The notes beneath the pieces are model-generated. The model did not search any database, had not been told where the DNA came from, and saw only the letters and a program-made list of their open reading frames with translations. 64,000 nucleotides of DNA from Ancylostoma caninum (lineage: Eukaryota > Nematoda > Chromadorea > Rhabditida > Ancylostomatidae). The translations under genes were made by a program, and so were the position numbers. Below are positions 33,960 to 46,489 of this stretch, piece after piece; the first letter of the stretch is position 1; every line of letters begins with the position of its first letter. The stretch is from the NCBI GenBank assembly GCA_037903475.1, contig JBAJFG010000149.1, positions 434,001 to 498,000 on the forward strand, in the 5' to 3' direction.

Positions 33960-36400
33960 GTAAAAGTTCTTTCATTGTAACAGATAAAAGAACTCGATAT
34001 TGCTCCGCGTGTCGAGTAACCCCTTCTCCCAGGGCCTGTCGGATCTTAATTAGCGCTATGAGTGAGTGGCATATTCATGACTGGCACTTTCAGCTACCCT
34101 TCTTTATGGTAGTTTTCAGATTGGAGTCGCTGAAGTATAGCAGTACTGGAGACTCCGGTTAGACTCATGAGGGTGAGTGACAACCTTTGCTATGGGACCA
34201 GGGCTGTACGTTACAAAAATTCCCAATTCGTTAGCATGCTAATACGTTACATTACAGGAAAATGGCCGTTATGCGTTTATGCGTCAATCCGTTAGTCCCT
34301 TAGAAAGATGGGGCATTCTATAATAAGTACCACAACTTAAGATGAGGTTAGGAACTTTCTGAACAGAACAAACGTGCTTAAGCTAGGTAAAGGGAGTCAG
34401 GCGGTAAAATGTCGACGTCAGCAAAGTCCTGGTCCGAAAATAACAAAGCATACAAGGACCTACAGGTATTCTGATAACGGGATAATGCAAACGCAGCAAA
34501 AGCTGCCACGCCGCACCACCAAGAAATGGAATTGCTGCATGCGGAAGAACTGCTGCATTCCGACTGCTGCGAGCAGCACACCCTATGTCTCGGCTGCTTT
34601 GAGAAGGGTAGCTGTTGGCCGATTAACTGTAGCGTTGTTCAACCTGCGTTCTCCCCCTCATGTCCTGCATTATATCCGCTTCTTGCCACGTGGCTCCCCG
34701 CCCCCTGGGAATTGTATATAAGGCAGTGATGAGCATCAGGGCTTAGTCGTGTCTCCGTTTCGGCGGAGACTATACGAGCTTTCCAAGACTCGACAGGTCA
34801 GCTAAGGCCCGGGTGAAGGCGTGGTCCACTGCAATAATCGGGCAGACAAGCTCCGTGAGGTGCAGAGAGCGGCGCGGATCTGGAAGTCTGCCGCGGGACC
34901 GCTGCGTCCACCAAGCGTAGCCACGGAAAGTGTATTTGTATTTTTTGATGAGCTTAGGTGAGCATCCACTTACTCAAGTCTAAATACAATAGGAACACAC
35001 CACTGAGCCCAGATTGAGCTGCCATCCTAGGATCCATGCAAACCAGTTTATCGTCCCGTCCTTTTTTCGCCCCACGCAGCTTGGGGAGAAAAAATAAGCT
35101 TTGACCTCGCGATGTAACTGTTGTTGAAACGTGCTCGACCTGCGTTCGTCGTCCTCTAATCTATGAGTAGGATAAGAAAGGCAAATTTTCCCATAGGCTT
35201 TTCAAGAACATCCACCTCAGGAAACGATGACATCCAAGTAATTGTAAAGCAAGCGTTTTCAAGGTGTGCTTCTCTACGTTCCTCACTCCTTGTATCCCTC
35301 TATGTACCCTACATTCATGAACTATCCGCTACAGTGGCACGCAGGTAATTCTCAGAAATCTTTTAAACAGCGATACAAAAATTGGGCAAGCTGTGAATTC
35401 ATCCTTTAAAGGTCTCATCAAAAGAAATCAAGATTATCAAATAACAAGCAATACGATCCTTTTAGTAATGTGTTGCATTTAATAAGACCAGCTTATGTAG
35501 CTCAGCTCGTTTACTTTTGCTTTATAAACAAGTGTAGAGTAATTTCTAAAGTTCTTTTCAATGCTGAACTGGAACAAAAACATATCATAAAGTAGACCTA
35601 TTTCACTATTGCACATCCTTCAACATTCATTTAATTTATTCACAAAAGTGAGCGGTGAATCGGTTTTGTCGGTGTTGCTTTAGGAAAAGAATTATTACGT
35701 CACAAGGCGAAGTTCTATTTAAGGCTATCATAAGGAAAGGATTTAGGTGTGTCCTTTCATAGGTGGGTTTCTGGTGGAGCTGTGCCACTACTCATTTATT
35801 TCAAAGCTAGTAGACGAACTCTTCCTCTTTTGAAGTGAACAGACTTTACCGCGCAGTTACGTATATTGTAGAGAACAATTCTCAAAAGTATTTCCATTCT
35901 TTTGAACTACGCGCAGCTACAAATTCATGAGATAAAAATAACTTTCGAAAATTGAACAACTTCCACATAAATCTGCAATATTTTCCAATAAAAATTCAAA
36001 GGATTCTTAACCAATTTCTGACTTTTTAAGGACATGAGTATTAACGGTTTTTTTTTTCGAGTTTTTCGTTGAACTTTTGACTCGTTACGTTACTGGAACA
36101 ATGGCCGTTAAGCGCTAATGCGTTAATTTGTTACGTTGGTTATGAACATCATTGTGTGGGACACCTCCACATAAGTTAAACCGGGGTCTCCAGTTTTGCT
36201 GAACTTCAGCGACCCTGATACAGACAACAGAGTTGAAAAGTTGAGATTCTCGAGAAATTTACTTAAAGAAGGGTACCTTAAAGTGCCGGTCATGAATATG
36301 CCACCCGGTCATAGCGCTAATTCAAGATTCGGCTGGCTGGGAGAAGGGGTTACTCGACACGCGGAGCAATATCGGGTCCTTTTGTCACAATGAAAAAAAA
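33960..36400. mobile_element. 2.4-kb element with long inverted arms
   Basis: About 33960-34165 is the imperfect complement of about 36180-36400. Shared words include GATATTGCTCCGCGTGTCGA, GTAACCCCTTCTCCCAG, ATTAGCGCTA, TGAATATGCCAC and GGAGTCTCCAG. Weaker inverted similarity (TACGTTACA, AATGGCCGTTA) continues inward on both sides. No transposase is recognisable. The enclosed 2 kb carries a promoter-like segment. It may be a fold-back transposon or two independent copies of one repeat in opposite orientation. Confidence 0.6.
34480..35150 (+). promoter_or_regulatory. TATA-containing, LTR-like segment
   Basis: GC-richer than its surroundings. It has GTATATAAGGC at 34714-34724, a perfect hairpin GTCTCCG...CGGAGAC about 35 bases later, GC-rich sequence to 34930, then AATACAATA. 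TGTAGCGTTGTTCAACCTGC (about 34627) is loosely echoed by TGTTGTTGAAA...GACCTGCG near 35110-35145. Could be a solo LTR or a pol II promoter. No TG...CA ends with a target duplication were found. Confidence 0.3.
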
Positions 36401-39398
36401 AACTTCTCTTGCAATAAAATTGAATTACAATCTTGGCCGAAACAGCTGTAATTAATACTGTGCAATAAGCAGGTAGGTCTGCTTAGTATCTTGGCTCATT
36501 TTCTGTAGAGTTACTGCAGAACTACTGAGGGATCTTATTGAAGCCACCAAGATGGGCAAAAAAAAAGGACAATAGTTTTGAAAATGCCTTCAGTCCATCA
36601 TTCCAATTATTTCCGTACAAAATTTGGGAGAATTTGAGAAAAGATGAGTCATTCACCTCATTCCTACTGTGACCTCACAAAGAAGGGGTTGCGGTAAAAA
36701 AAAATGGGTAAGATATTGATGATCAGCACTTTTGAATGCAGTGGAGCTATTCCCTGTTTGCTATACCCTGAACCCTCCATTATAATCTATGTTTATCTAT
36801 TGAATATAGTTTCGGAGCCCGTGAATTAGTGGCAAAGAAGCTGTTTCACACAATTTAGGATAGGGGCTTACAACTGAAACATAGCCGGAGAAAAGAGACT
36901 CACTATGGGAAGAAGAATGTACTTCATCGCCGCAGTGTGCTATCAGCGAAGGTTCAAACTCTTTTTAAACAAGCAGCAATCGCTCTGCTCTCTGATCGTT
37001 ATAAACTATGAAATATCCTGTTGAACGCTTCAAATCTTCTAATAACAGGTTTTAGCTAGGTCAATGCTGGATTCCTCTCTCATTCCACATTTAATGACGA
37101 AAAATAATAGCAAAAATAGGAGCTTAGGGTGACGCTGGTTAGAACTTGTTCTGTTGATGGCAAGTGTTTTTTACTTTTATGATTGAGGTAATGCAAATGC
37201 TCACTGATCAAATAATTTAGAATAACTATAACAACAATTCAACAGCTCCATTCGAGAGGTATTCTCCAAATTAGTGAATAACTTTTCTATTACTCTCCTT
37301 TCCTATAATAAACGGTTGACCTTTCCAAGAAATATGATGTGGGACGAAATAGGAAATCATGCAAATTCCGAATTTGCTATAGATTTTGAAACTTCCCCCG
37401 CTAAGGAGAACTCGATGGAGAGGAGGAGAAAGGTATTCAGATAGCACCAGTTTTGCACCAAGCGAAGGCTGAGGGAGAGGTTCTCTTCCCTACTCCTCGC
37501 CTCCTACTGAAAAGGAAAGTGCACGAAATTAAGCTGCGATTACTGTATGACACCTATATGGTTCGAGAGCCTGTCCAAAATAATGTTCAATTGTGCACTT
37601 GAAATTTGCTAAATGGTCAATAGAAGCTCAGAAAAAAGAGTGCAGAACAGGCTAACACTGCAGGATTTGATCATGTATGTCCACGACAAGCGAGAAGCTT
37701 ACCTTTGCGCCATAACCATTTGCCAGTGCTAACACTCGAAGAGCCCTATCATATGCGCCTAATAAAACCGCACGTAACTTCTTACAGAGACAAAACTCAG
37801 GAAGGATGAGAACTGATTTAAAACCAGCGTACCAGCGTCGCAAACTGCACAAGGAAGTGTTCTCTCCTTGCTCCACGTGGTGTTTTGAGCTTCTGTAGAC
37901 CATTTAGCAGATTTGAGGTATAGGTCGTAACATCACGATGGACAGGTTTTTTACCCATATTTTTTACCCATATAGGCCGCGTTAGGAATTAGCAGCTTTT
38001 CTTCAAGCACTTCCTTTGGGAGTCACTCATGATGATCGCTGTTCGAAGGTCCAGTTCAAGCGCGAGTCGCCATAGAATAGGGAATTTTTCATTTAAAACA
38101 AAACAAGGGTTGTCATTTCTAAAAAGCACCATATACGCCGCTGCCAACTAATTTGTCCTAGTAAAAATGCAAACTAGTCTGAGATTCTGTGCAACACCAC
38201 CTACTAATCGTTTTGACAATTACAGTTCCTTTAATTCTCGGATTCCTCGGCTTGAACCATGTTATGTACAAATTCGGGGAATGTTAGCTCACTGTGATGT
38301 GTGAACATTGGGAGGCATACACAACAATAATTGGACACACCACTTCCGCAGTCAGGTACCAATGAACAATTATCTGTGCTCTACTTCTGAATGACATCTT
38401 TTTTGCTTCTGATATTCACGAAACGAGGACAATATAATCTTCGCTTCAATCGTGCTTTGGTGTTCCATCCGCTTACTGATAATTAAAATAGGATGATGAT
38501 GTCCGGTCAGAAAGGAGAATTTGGGCCACAAAAACTGATTGGGATGTATGGGCTAGTTTCAGATATTGAACTACTGCAGTTTTCGCGTAAAAAATCCCGT
38601 GAGACTTCATCCAACTGATTAGTTAGAGATGTTGCTATCATTATGGCAAACGCCTCAATGCAGTGACTGCTAAAGAACAACACTTCTGCAAATAGCACTA
38701 CACAAGGCTAGCTTGGTAGTCCCATCTGAAGACTCGAGTACTGCATTTACCTGAAATTTCTAAATCGAGCTGTCGTAACAGTAAAAAAATGTACGTAGAC
38801 TTGCAACGAGAAAATTGAGCCGACTCGAATTCAATCAAAGATTGGGATATGTATGTGCAGTGCACGAGCGAAGTGCCCTGAGCGGTCTTTTTTTTACCAT
38901 AGATGAAAGAATAAGCCAAGCATTTGTTGAAAATTGGCTTTTCTGCCGTTTGGAATATCAGGTTTCTATGTTTCGCGTATTTAAATATCCTCACCAAATA
39001 ACAAAGCTTTTGTGACCATACATATGAACCTGTTAGAAGGTGGGAATCCAACCAAATATTCAATGGATTCTTTTAGGGCAATTTGAACTCTATGTTGTTG
39101 GATGGGATCGCATCTAGTAGTTCAAAATCGGATGATCTGAAAATGGATGCTTGCGTCTGATGCACGCACTCTGTACAATCTCCTCTTATCCCATCTACTC
39201 CTACCTCGCCAAGAAGCAGGGAATGAAATGGAATATGATTGATACACATAAATCACCACTCGCTGCCTCTCCCATGGCTAGACACCAGAATCCTATAAAG
39301 ACTTTGGAAAAACTGACGAACTTGAAGCTTAATTTCCTAGACCACTTTTAAAGGATTCTGTACCTTGGTAGGCAATAGAACATTCAAACTTGGGCCAG
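36401..39398. other. 3 kb without a recognised gene
   Basis: Minus frame 37652-37903 is followed by a canonical donor (GCAAAG/GTAAGC at about 37702) and could be an exon, but I do not recognise its product. Minus frame 38698-39063 (121 codons) has no motif. No clear repeats. Confidence 0.4.
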
Positions 39399-39400
39399 TA

Positions 39401-39693
39401 GTAAAGTGTCATTGCGGTGAGTTGAACTCCAAAATTCACTACCACACTTTATGTGATGATTGCATGCCAGCTCACATCCACAGAGTATAAGATAGCAGAT
39501 CATTGCCATCCACGTCACCGCTACAGCAAGCATGTGGCAACAGAGGAGATCATCGCCCTGTAGGGGGTTGATCGCCTTCTCATGCTGGGGAAATAGTGGG
39601 AGAAGTGAGTACACGCAGAATTAGCTACCCCGGCCATCTCACTCATCTGCAATCATCGCCTTTGGAGTTCATCTCACAACCATGACACTTTAC
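39401..39693. mobile_element. 293-bp MITE, TA-flanked
   Basis: Terminal inverted repeats of about 33 bp start GTAAAGTGTCAT and include GTGAG.TGAACTCCAAA. They are flanked by TA at 39399-39400 and 39694-39695, consistent with a Tc1/mariner-type MITE. It contains a minus open frame with hydrophobic residues that lies mainly within the element and is not called as a gene. Confidence 0.75.
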
Positions 39694-39695
39694 TA

Positions 39696-40914
39696 CGGGA
39701 GTTGATTCCTATGGCCCTCTTTAGTGCACGAATGGAAGTCAAACATAATAATTCATTTAATCACTTCATTTTCCCTTGTACATCAGGACATGTGAGAGAT
39801 TTCGTCGTCCAGCTTTGAATGCCGCGAAGAACGCCTTCACAAATTGAAAGCTCATTCAATTTTATGTCGTAACCCATGTTTTCTGAGTTACTGTAGCGCT
39901 CTTCCAAAGAAACTGAATTTTGGAGAAACAAACTGCTTCTGTCAGGCCTTTCATTGTCTGTATCAAGTCCTAAACAAATAATACGCCTCTGATAGTTTTG
40001 CTGGGCCTGGAGACTTTCAATTTAACAGTTGAATGTCGAGTATTGCATGCTTCAAATTCGAACACACCAATGGGTGCCAGACCAACTAATCCGTGAAGAT
40101 TTCATACATCGAGAGTAAATTATGTTCCCCCCTCGTGTAGCTCAACGATTGGAGTCCTCAATTGAGAATTGAGGAATGGAATCATATACAGGAGCAGTTG
40201 GGAGCCACTTTCGCTGACCAATTAACTATGTAGGACATATATGATCTAGCTTTGCTGGGATTACCGACATAATCTACCTTTGCCTAAAAACATAACCGAT
40301 TGAAGCGGGCAAGCGCTGTAAAAAATATTCCCGAATTTCTAGTAAGCCTAACAGTGGAAAATGGTTTTGCGTCAGGATTTGTTGTCTGCTTGCTCCAGTG
40401 TGATGATTTTATTCATCTAAATCTGTCCGATCTGTAGCGAATGGTCAGGATTTATTCATTGATGACTTTCAGACAAAGACGCAAGCAACACGGAAGCGAT
40501 CTTTTAAAGTATGTGAAGAGTAGTAGCAGCCATAATTCCTCTTTGATTTCAAGTAAAACAAGGTTTTTCCTTCTTTTTACAAGGCTGCAACATCTTAAAA
40601 ACACATATTGCCAACAGCTAAACAATTTTCCATGAAATTTAGGGTGACTTGTTCAGAATCTTCCTCCTTAGACAACAATTGAAAGCTGCCTCAAAAAATT
40701 GTTGCGCATTTTTGCCGTGCTCTGTCCTTTTTCTGTAACGATTTGAAATAGAACGAGCAGATAGGTGCTGAAGTTATATCTCTTATCTCTTATCTTATAT
40801 AATACCAGAGGGATATTTTGGCTCCAAAGTCATTATTATCAGCGGAAAGTGCGATTTTCCCCACACAGCGTCAAAGCCATTTGCAAAGATAATATCTAAC
40901 CTTTCATATCTCTT
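39696..40914. other. no recognised gene
   Basis: No supported exon. A short TATCTCTTATCTC simple repeat occurs near 40778. Confidence 0.45.
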
Positions 40915-41030
40915 TAAAGGCAGTGTCTCACCTCATGTTGAGCATCGAGATATCCACAGATTCAGGTGCAGCTCGAGGCGCTGATTCCAATGATGTGCTT
41001 GATGCCAGAAAACACCCCCAAAAACCCCTA
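40915..41030 (-). repeat. 118-bp dispersed repeat, copy 1
   Basis: The complement matches 60573-60690 (shared AATCAGCGCCTCGAGCTGCA, GGATATCTCGAT, GAGGTGAGACACTGCCTTT). It is about 90% alike by eye. TGAGACACTGCCTTTGAGG recurs at about 48839. Confidence 0.75.
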
Positions 41031-41639
41031 CTTTTAAGGCAAAATTAGATACAAGAGCCGACGAGTTTCCTTGCTAGTAAGCTAGTAAAGCGAAGCTGAG
41101 AAGTTAAGGTTGCTCATTAAAATGAACTTCTCAGCAGTAGCTATTATCAAGTAAACAAACATTCCCGTGTTGAAAAACCATGCCGCACCCTCAGCAAGCT
41201 CTTGCTGCGGAATGAATCCTCTCGTCCACTCAGACAATTTCTGGAGCCGTATGCATACCTCTCCCCGAGCCTCCCTCACCGGGGATGGGGATGCCGCGTT
41301 GCGTTCCCCGGTATGCACACCTCTTCCCGAGCTTTCCCCGTCCCCGGCCACGCCCACGAAAAGCGAGGGAGATTTCCCCTTACTATCGAAGGTGGGGGAA
41401 ACATTCTAGGCGTCCGTTTTTTGGCTTATTTTCTGTTAGAGGGCGAATAATCGCAACATTTTAGGTTGTTAAACTTCACTACTGAATCGTACCTTTGTGT
41501 TTTGCTTCAATTACCTTTGTATTTCTTAATTTTTATCGTCATACAGAGTGTGTTATAAATAGCCGATTAAATAGTTACCTCTCTCTTCGCAGTTTTCGTA
41601 AATCCTTTATTTAGCTTGGTTTTGCTAACCGTATTTCAT

Positions 41640-43120
41640 TTTGGTTTTACTCCAGACATACCGCCAACGTATCTGTGGACTATTTCCGGAAAAATCTGGA
41701 GGGATTGTTACGAAACAGCTTTGCTATTGCTTCGCAACTCCTTTCAAGGACGAGAACGATTGGTACTGCCACTCGTTCGAAGTAGGTTGGTTATAAAATG
41801 TGCCTTTCTTTTTGTATATTTGTGGTATTTCCCATTACTGTAATATTTTCCCAGATTTTCCCTTCATTTTGATTTATATTGGGCATAACTGGTTTTGCTT
41901 TTGTTCCAGACAGACCGTTCACCTATTTGTGGACTATTTCGAAACTATTTTTGAAAGATTGTCACCAAACAAACGCAGAAGCGCCTTTCAACTTTTTTTT
42001 TCGACGAAAGAGCCGTAGTGGCGGTAGTTTGAAGTAAGTTCATCATCACACTTTTGCTTGTCTCTTGGCTTTGTTCCAGAAACTCTGGGCCGCGCATCTG
42101 TAGACCATTCTGGAAATATTTTTCGTCAAGGACGAGAGCGTGTTGTAGTTCCGCTCGTACGAGGCAGGTCCGTTACAGAATGTTTCTCTGCTTTATTAGG
42201 TGTTCCATTTCATAATACACCAATATTCTCCCCAACATTCCTATTTTGTTTTATGCTGCGCGCATTTTTTTAAACTTTTGTTCCAGAAACTCTGGAACAC
42301 GCATCTGTGGTCTGTTTTGGAAGCGTTTTTGGAGGATTATTCCCGTTTGTGCCTTCCAACATTTTCGCCGACGACAGCAAGTCGTACTGCATCTCGTTTG
42401 AAGTGAGTTATTTAAGTGAATCTTCTTTCTTTTCATTTTTTTGTTTTATTTCCTAATATCGTGATTTTTGACCCGAAGCTCTTTTCATTTTGTTTGGTGC
42501 TGCGCGCATTTTCGTTGGTTCTGTTCTAGGCAGTCTGCTTATCTATGAACTATCCTGGAAGTTTCTCTAAAGGATGATTCCCGTTTGTGTTTCTCAAAAT
42601 CTTTTGAGGACGGGAACGAGTAGTACTACCGCTCGTGCTAAATTGGTTTTTCAGAAAATACACTTCACTTTTGATTTGTTTGTGGTATTTCCTAGTACTA
42701 TGATAATTTTCCAAACTTTGATTTTTTTTTCATACTACACGCATTTCGTTCCACTTTTTTTTTCAGGAACATTGTCTCACGTATTAATTGAATATTGTGG
42801 AAGTTCTTTTGAGTGATTGTTGCAAAGCAACCCCAATTTTGCTTCCCCATCTTTCAGGGACGAAAAAAAGGCTCAATGCCTGTCGTTTGAAGTAAGTTCG
42901 TGTTTTTACTCTTTCCAGTTTTCCTTTCATTTTGTTTAATACTGCGTTTATGTTCGTATTATAATTTGTTTTCCTCCCAGAAACACTGGAGTACGTATCT
43001 GTGAACTGTTTTGGAAGTATTTTGTGAGGGATTATTTCCATTTTGTGCCTTTCAACATCTTTCTTTGAAGAAAAGAGACCTTCTTCCGCTCTTTCAAGGT
43101 GAGTTTGTCCGAAAATGCTT
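41640..43120 (+). repeat. left subterminal repeat array of the Harbinger
   Basis: Seven or so diverged units of about 170-260 bp begin near 41652, 41908, 42078, 42283, 42527, 42766 and 42980. Each reads TTCCAG-like acceptor, an ACTCTGG...CATCTGTGGAC segment, GGATTNTTCCC, then a CGTTTGAA/GTAAGTT-like donor. The array thus looks like a series of 130-150-base exons bounded by splice consensus. Related units in opposite orientation fill the right end. Confidence 0.75.
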
Positions 43121-43324
43121 TATTATGAAACGTATATTTTGGGAAAATATCCCGTTTAGTTGTTGTGCATTCATAGTTTTGTTTTTGCTCGCCACTCCCT
43201 TACTTAGGTTCAGTTTGAAAAGTTACTATTACCGGAGTCATCATCTGTAATGCGCAGAAAAATCTGAGTAAATATGTTTTGGGGTAGCTGCATTAAGGGT
43301 GCATGAGCGAAGTTTGTTTCAGTC

Positions 43325-44485
43325 ATGAGCCTGTTCGAAGTCTTGGATGTCGTGGAAGCTTATGAAAGGAGGCCAGTACCGAGAATCTTCAGAGATAGGA
43401 CGTGCCCATACGATACCCTTAGTGACATTGAATTCAGAAAAGACTATCGATTCAGCCGTCCTGTCTTCTTTCAAATTTGTGACATGATGAAGGATCGACT
43501 TGAGCATCACTCAGGGCGGAGTTCCGATCTTACTGTTGCCGATCAAGTGGGGATTTGCATTCACCTTCTTGGCCGTAACGTCATGCAAAGTGATGCGGCA
43601 AGGATTGCGGGATGCAACCAGGCCACAGTCTCTCGTGCGCTTGAATCCTTTCTTGCGGTCATAAATGAAATGGCAGGAAGATTTATCCGATGGCCCGACA
43701 GCGAGGAGTGCGCGGAAATTCGAAGATCGTTCTTTCGCGCCCACGGTTTACCTGGGATTGTTGGAATAATTGACGGGACCCACTGCAAGATAATGAGGCC
43801 ATCCGATGATCCCGAAGACTATATCTGTAGAAAAACATATCCTAGCCTTAATGCCGGCGTTGTCATTGACTTCACGACTAGGATTAGGTGGGTCTGCGCG
43901 AAGTGGCCCGGCTCCGCGCACGATTCTCGTGTTTTCAAAACTTCTGAATTGTACCGGCAACTTGAACGCAATGAAGTCCAGGGAGCCATCATCGGCGACT
44001 CGGCTTATGCTTTGGAAATGTTTCTCCTTAAGCCTTTAAACAACCCGCAGACGCGTAAAGGTGCTGCTTTGTTTAGTATTCCTCAATAGGCTGTTTTATA
44101 AATGCTCACAATTGCAGAGGTGAAATACAACAAGGCCCTGTGTTCGGCGCGAGCAAAAATTGAACAAAGCTTTGGGGTGCTAAAGAGGCAGTGGCACATA
44201 TTGCATGGTGAATGCAGGTAACATTAACAACCTTCTCAGAAGGCGTCGTTTGCTGAAGACAAACTGTTTAGGTACGCGCCAGAGAAAGCAGCACAAATCA
44301 TAGTTGCGTGCTGCGTTCTGCGCAACATAGCCATTGACGCAAGGGAATCAAGAGACTATGATGAATACCGTGGACAGGATAGGCAGGATGGTGAAGTTCC
44401 AGTCGAGGCGCTGAACGAGGTTATGGAACCGCCAAGGCGTGATGCGAAGGCCTTCCAAAGGTCTATCATAGAAAACTATTTTTGA
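43325..44485 (+). CDS. Harbinger DDE transposase, three exons, 347 aa
   Basis: Exons 43325-44054, 44118-44217 and 44272-44485 join in frame; introns are GTAAAG...TTGCAG (63 b) and GTAACA...GTTTAG (54 b). The product matches the HARBI1/DDE_Tnp_4 superfamily. A helical N-terminus includes a helix-turn-helix-like QSDAARIAGCNQATVSRAL (about 88-106). The catalytic triad is D150 (GIIDGTHC), D225 (IIGDSAYAL) and E259 (RAKIEQSFGVLKRQW), with 34 residues between D225 and E259 as expected. GSAHDSRVF (196-204) is the usual conserved block between them. It catalyses excision and insertion at 3-bp targets, in this family together with the Myb-like partner. All key residues are present and there are no stops. 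The 5' start at 43325 is the first Met of the exon and is preceded by TTTCAG three bases upstream, so an upstream non-coding exon is possible. Confidence 0.93.
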
Positions 44486-44677
44486 GAGGTGTCGATTTCA
44501 ATGTAATGATAAAGCATTGAATACTATATATTTATTGCACAATTTGTCAAAACAACAAAACTATTTAATTAATAACAATGAAGAAAGGAAGGAGGAACGA
44601 ACAATCAACAAAATCACGAACGCAACGGCGAATCAGCAGTCACTTTGAAAACCTAAGGAACAAAATCTGATATACAT
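44486..44677. terminator. intergenic region between convergent Harbinger genes
   Basis: About 190 bp of AT-rich sequence between the two stop codons. AATGATAAAGCATTGAATAC and TATTTATTGCACAA could serve as poly(A) signals on the two strands, but no exact AATAAA is placed for the plus gene. No other content. Confidence 0.4.
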
Positions 44678-45849
44678 CTACAAACCTATTTTCTTCCTCC
44701 AATAATTTATCTGTAGGTCTAGCAACTCTTTTTCCTTCATCAAGTTTTCCCGCTTCAACTTAACATTGTTCAATTCTTCAAGGATCAGCTTGTCCTTGAG
44801 AGACACCCTGAAGAAACTTTAATGTAAGTGAAGATGAGAAAGATTCACAAGTTACATGTTACGCTACTTACGTGTTCTTCGGTTCAGACTTCTCTGGAGT
44901 CTGACTGACAGTTTTCGGAACCTTCTTAGGCGGGGGCGGCGACAGTTCATCTTCGCTGCATACCTAAACATGTCAGATTAATAATTCTTATCACAAGTCC
45001 AGTCGAATCATACCTGAGCTGCCTTTACAGAAATTCTGTGTCCAATTTCTGGGGCGTTTGCAAGGCCGGTAAGCCTGGGCTTATTTTCCAAAGCTTGATA
45101 CGCTCTCATCTGCGCAGCAGAGAGCCGCGGAAGGGATGCCCTCCCTCCTCCCGTCTTAGACGCCTCTCTTTTCTAAATGAGAAAGATTCTACGCCACCAC
45201 ATAAAAACGTTTCTCATACACAATGCAATATCCTACCACAGCATTGTCGTACTTCTTCAACGCTTTGATTTCGTCTCTTATTTTTTGCTCTATCTGTTTT
45301 TCGGTCCTTTTTCCGAACCCCATCGCGTTCACATCTTCAGCAAGCTCGGTTAGGAAACGTTTTTTGGCCTATAATAATGATAAGTAGGACATCTAAGCAA
45401 TATTATTACAGAATACTTCCAACAATTACTTACAGACGAGCCTTGCCTACTTGCTCCATGTATTGTGTGATGAAAGATTTCATAACCTTCGACGTACTTT
45501 TCCAGTATGTATGCGGTTTCCTGCTGTGTAAAATGTGTCACAGGAGCGTTTGCGGCTGGCGGGGGGCATACAGATGGTGGGGTGCAATTGCGCGTTTCCT
45601 ACAAGCGTTGAAAATGTTTAATGACTCGAAAATGCGAAACACTCAAATTTAGTGGTAACTCAGTGGTCATTGACTATCGATGAGTCTATAAATCAACAAA
45701 GACTCATAATATTGCCTATCATGGTTGCATACCTCCTCTAACAACTCATCGCTCTCATTAAATACATCTTCTATTTCAACATCCCTACACTCATCGACGT
45801 CTTCCAGATCTTCCGGAGACCAAGATGCATAGCGCTGCTGATGTGCCAT
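44678..45849 (-). CDS. Harbinger Myb/SANT-like protein, six exons, about 264 aa
   Basis: Exons in transcription order are 45849-45733, 45598-45434, 45368-45237, 45172-45014, 44963-44872 and 44807-44678, all with GT/AG ends and compatible phases. After an acidic N-terminus (DVDECRDVEIEDVF) comes a trihelical Myb/SANT-like domain: VTHFTQQETAYILEKYVEG ... KKRFLTELAEDVNAMGF, then KRTEKQIEQKIRDEIKALKK. A basic/proline-rich linker (SPPPPKKVPKT) and a C-terminal coiled coil (LILEELNNVKLKRENLMKEK) follow. In Harbinger systems this protein binds the transposon ends and helps the transposase enter the nucleus. Its position, orientation and architecture fit that role. The start Met at 45849 could instead be four codons upstream. 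Confidence 0.88.
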
Positions 45850-45861
45850 CACTCTGAACAA

Positions 45862-46480
45862 CGAAAAGAGGCGGCATAGTAGACATGATCTTCAGAGATA
45901 AACAAACATAGAGCTTTAGCTTTATTCCATGTAAAGCACAATGAGTATGGAGTTGCTACTGTTGAGTATCAGGATATTCACGCACCATGTATAGAGATAA
46001 CGGCACGTTTTGCGCGGAATCCAGAAGCACGCAATATGACACCGCTGCTCGCGCTGGAATCCTCGCCGCGACAACAAAATATGAGCCTTTTCCCACAGTT
46101 GGTCATTCCTCTTAATAACAATTAACGTAAAACATGATGATAAGCTTTCAGAAAAGAACTTGATATGACGCTACGACGACGATTCCAGCGGAGCGGCGGA
46201 CTTCCGGCGTCCGCGCGCGAAAAACGCACCTCATCCAGCATTTTTGAACAAACCCACTTCAAAAGGATGGAACTACGATTCGTTTTCGTACTCGAAAATT
46301 GTTGGGGAACACAAACCAGCCTGTTGCGCAGCAATTACTCAAAAGAATACTTCCAGAATACTTCATAGATGTGTGAGCAGTTTGTTTGCAGCAAAAAAAA
46401 AACATTGGCGCATCTTGAAACGTGAATGAGAGGAAAATCGTGGAAAATACCATAGTCGCACGAAATACAACTGGCAAACA
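45862..46480 (-). repeat. right subterminal region of the Harbinger, first inverted units
   Basis: The complement contains one clear unit of the exon-like repeat (CACATCTATGAAGTATTCTG ... GTTCCATCCTTTTGAAGTGG, about 46230-46375). 45870-46150 shows no recognisable feature. Confidence 0.6.
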
Positions 46481-46489
46481 AAAAGAAAG

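Noticed and set aside
39384..39614. Hydrophobic 76-codon minus frame resembling a membrane protein
   Set aside because: Lies almost entirely within the TA-flanked MITE at 39401-39693.
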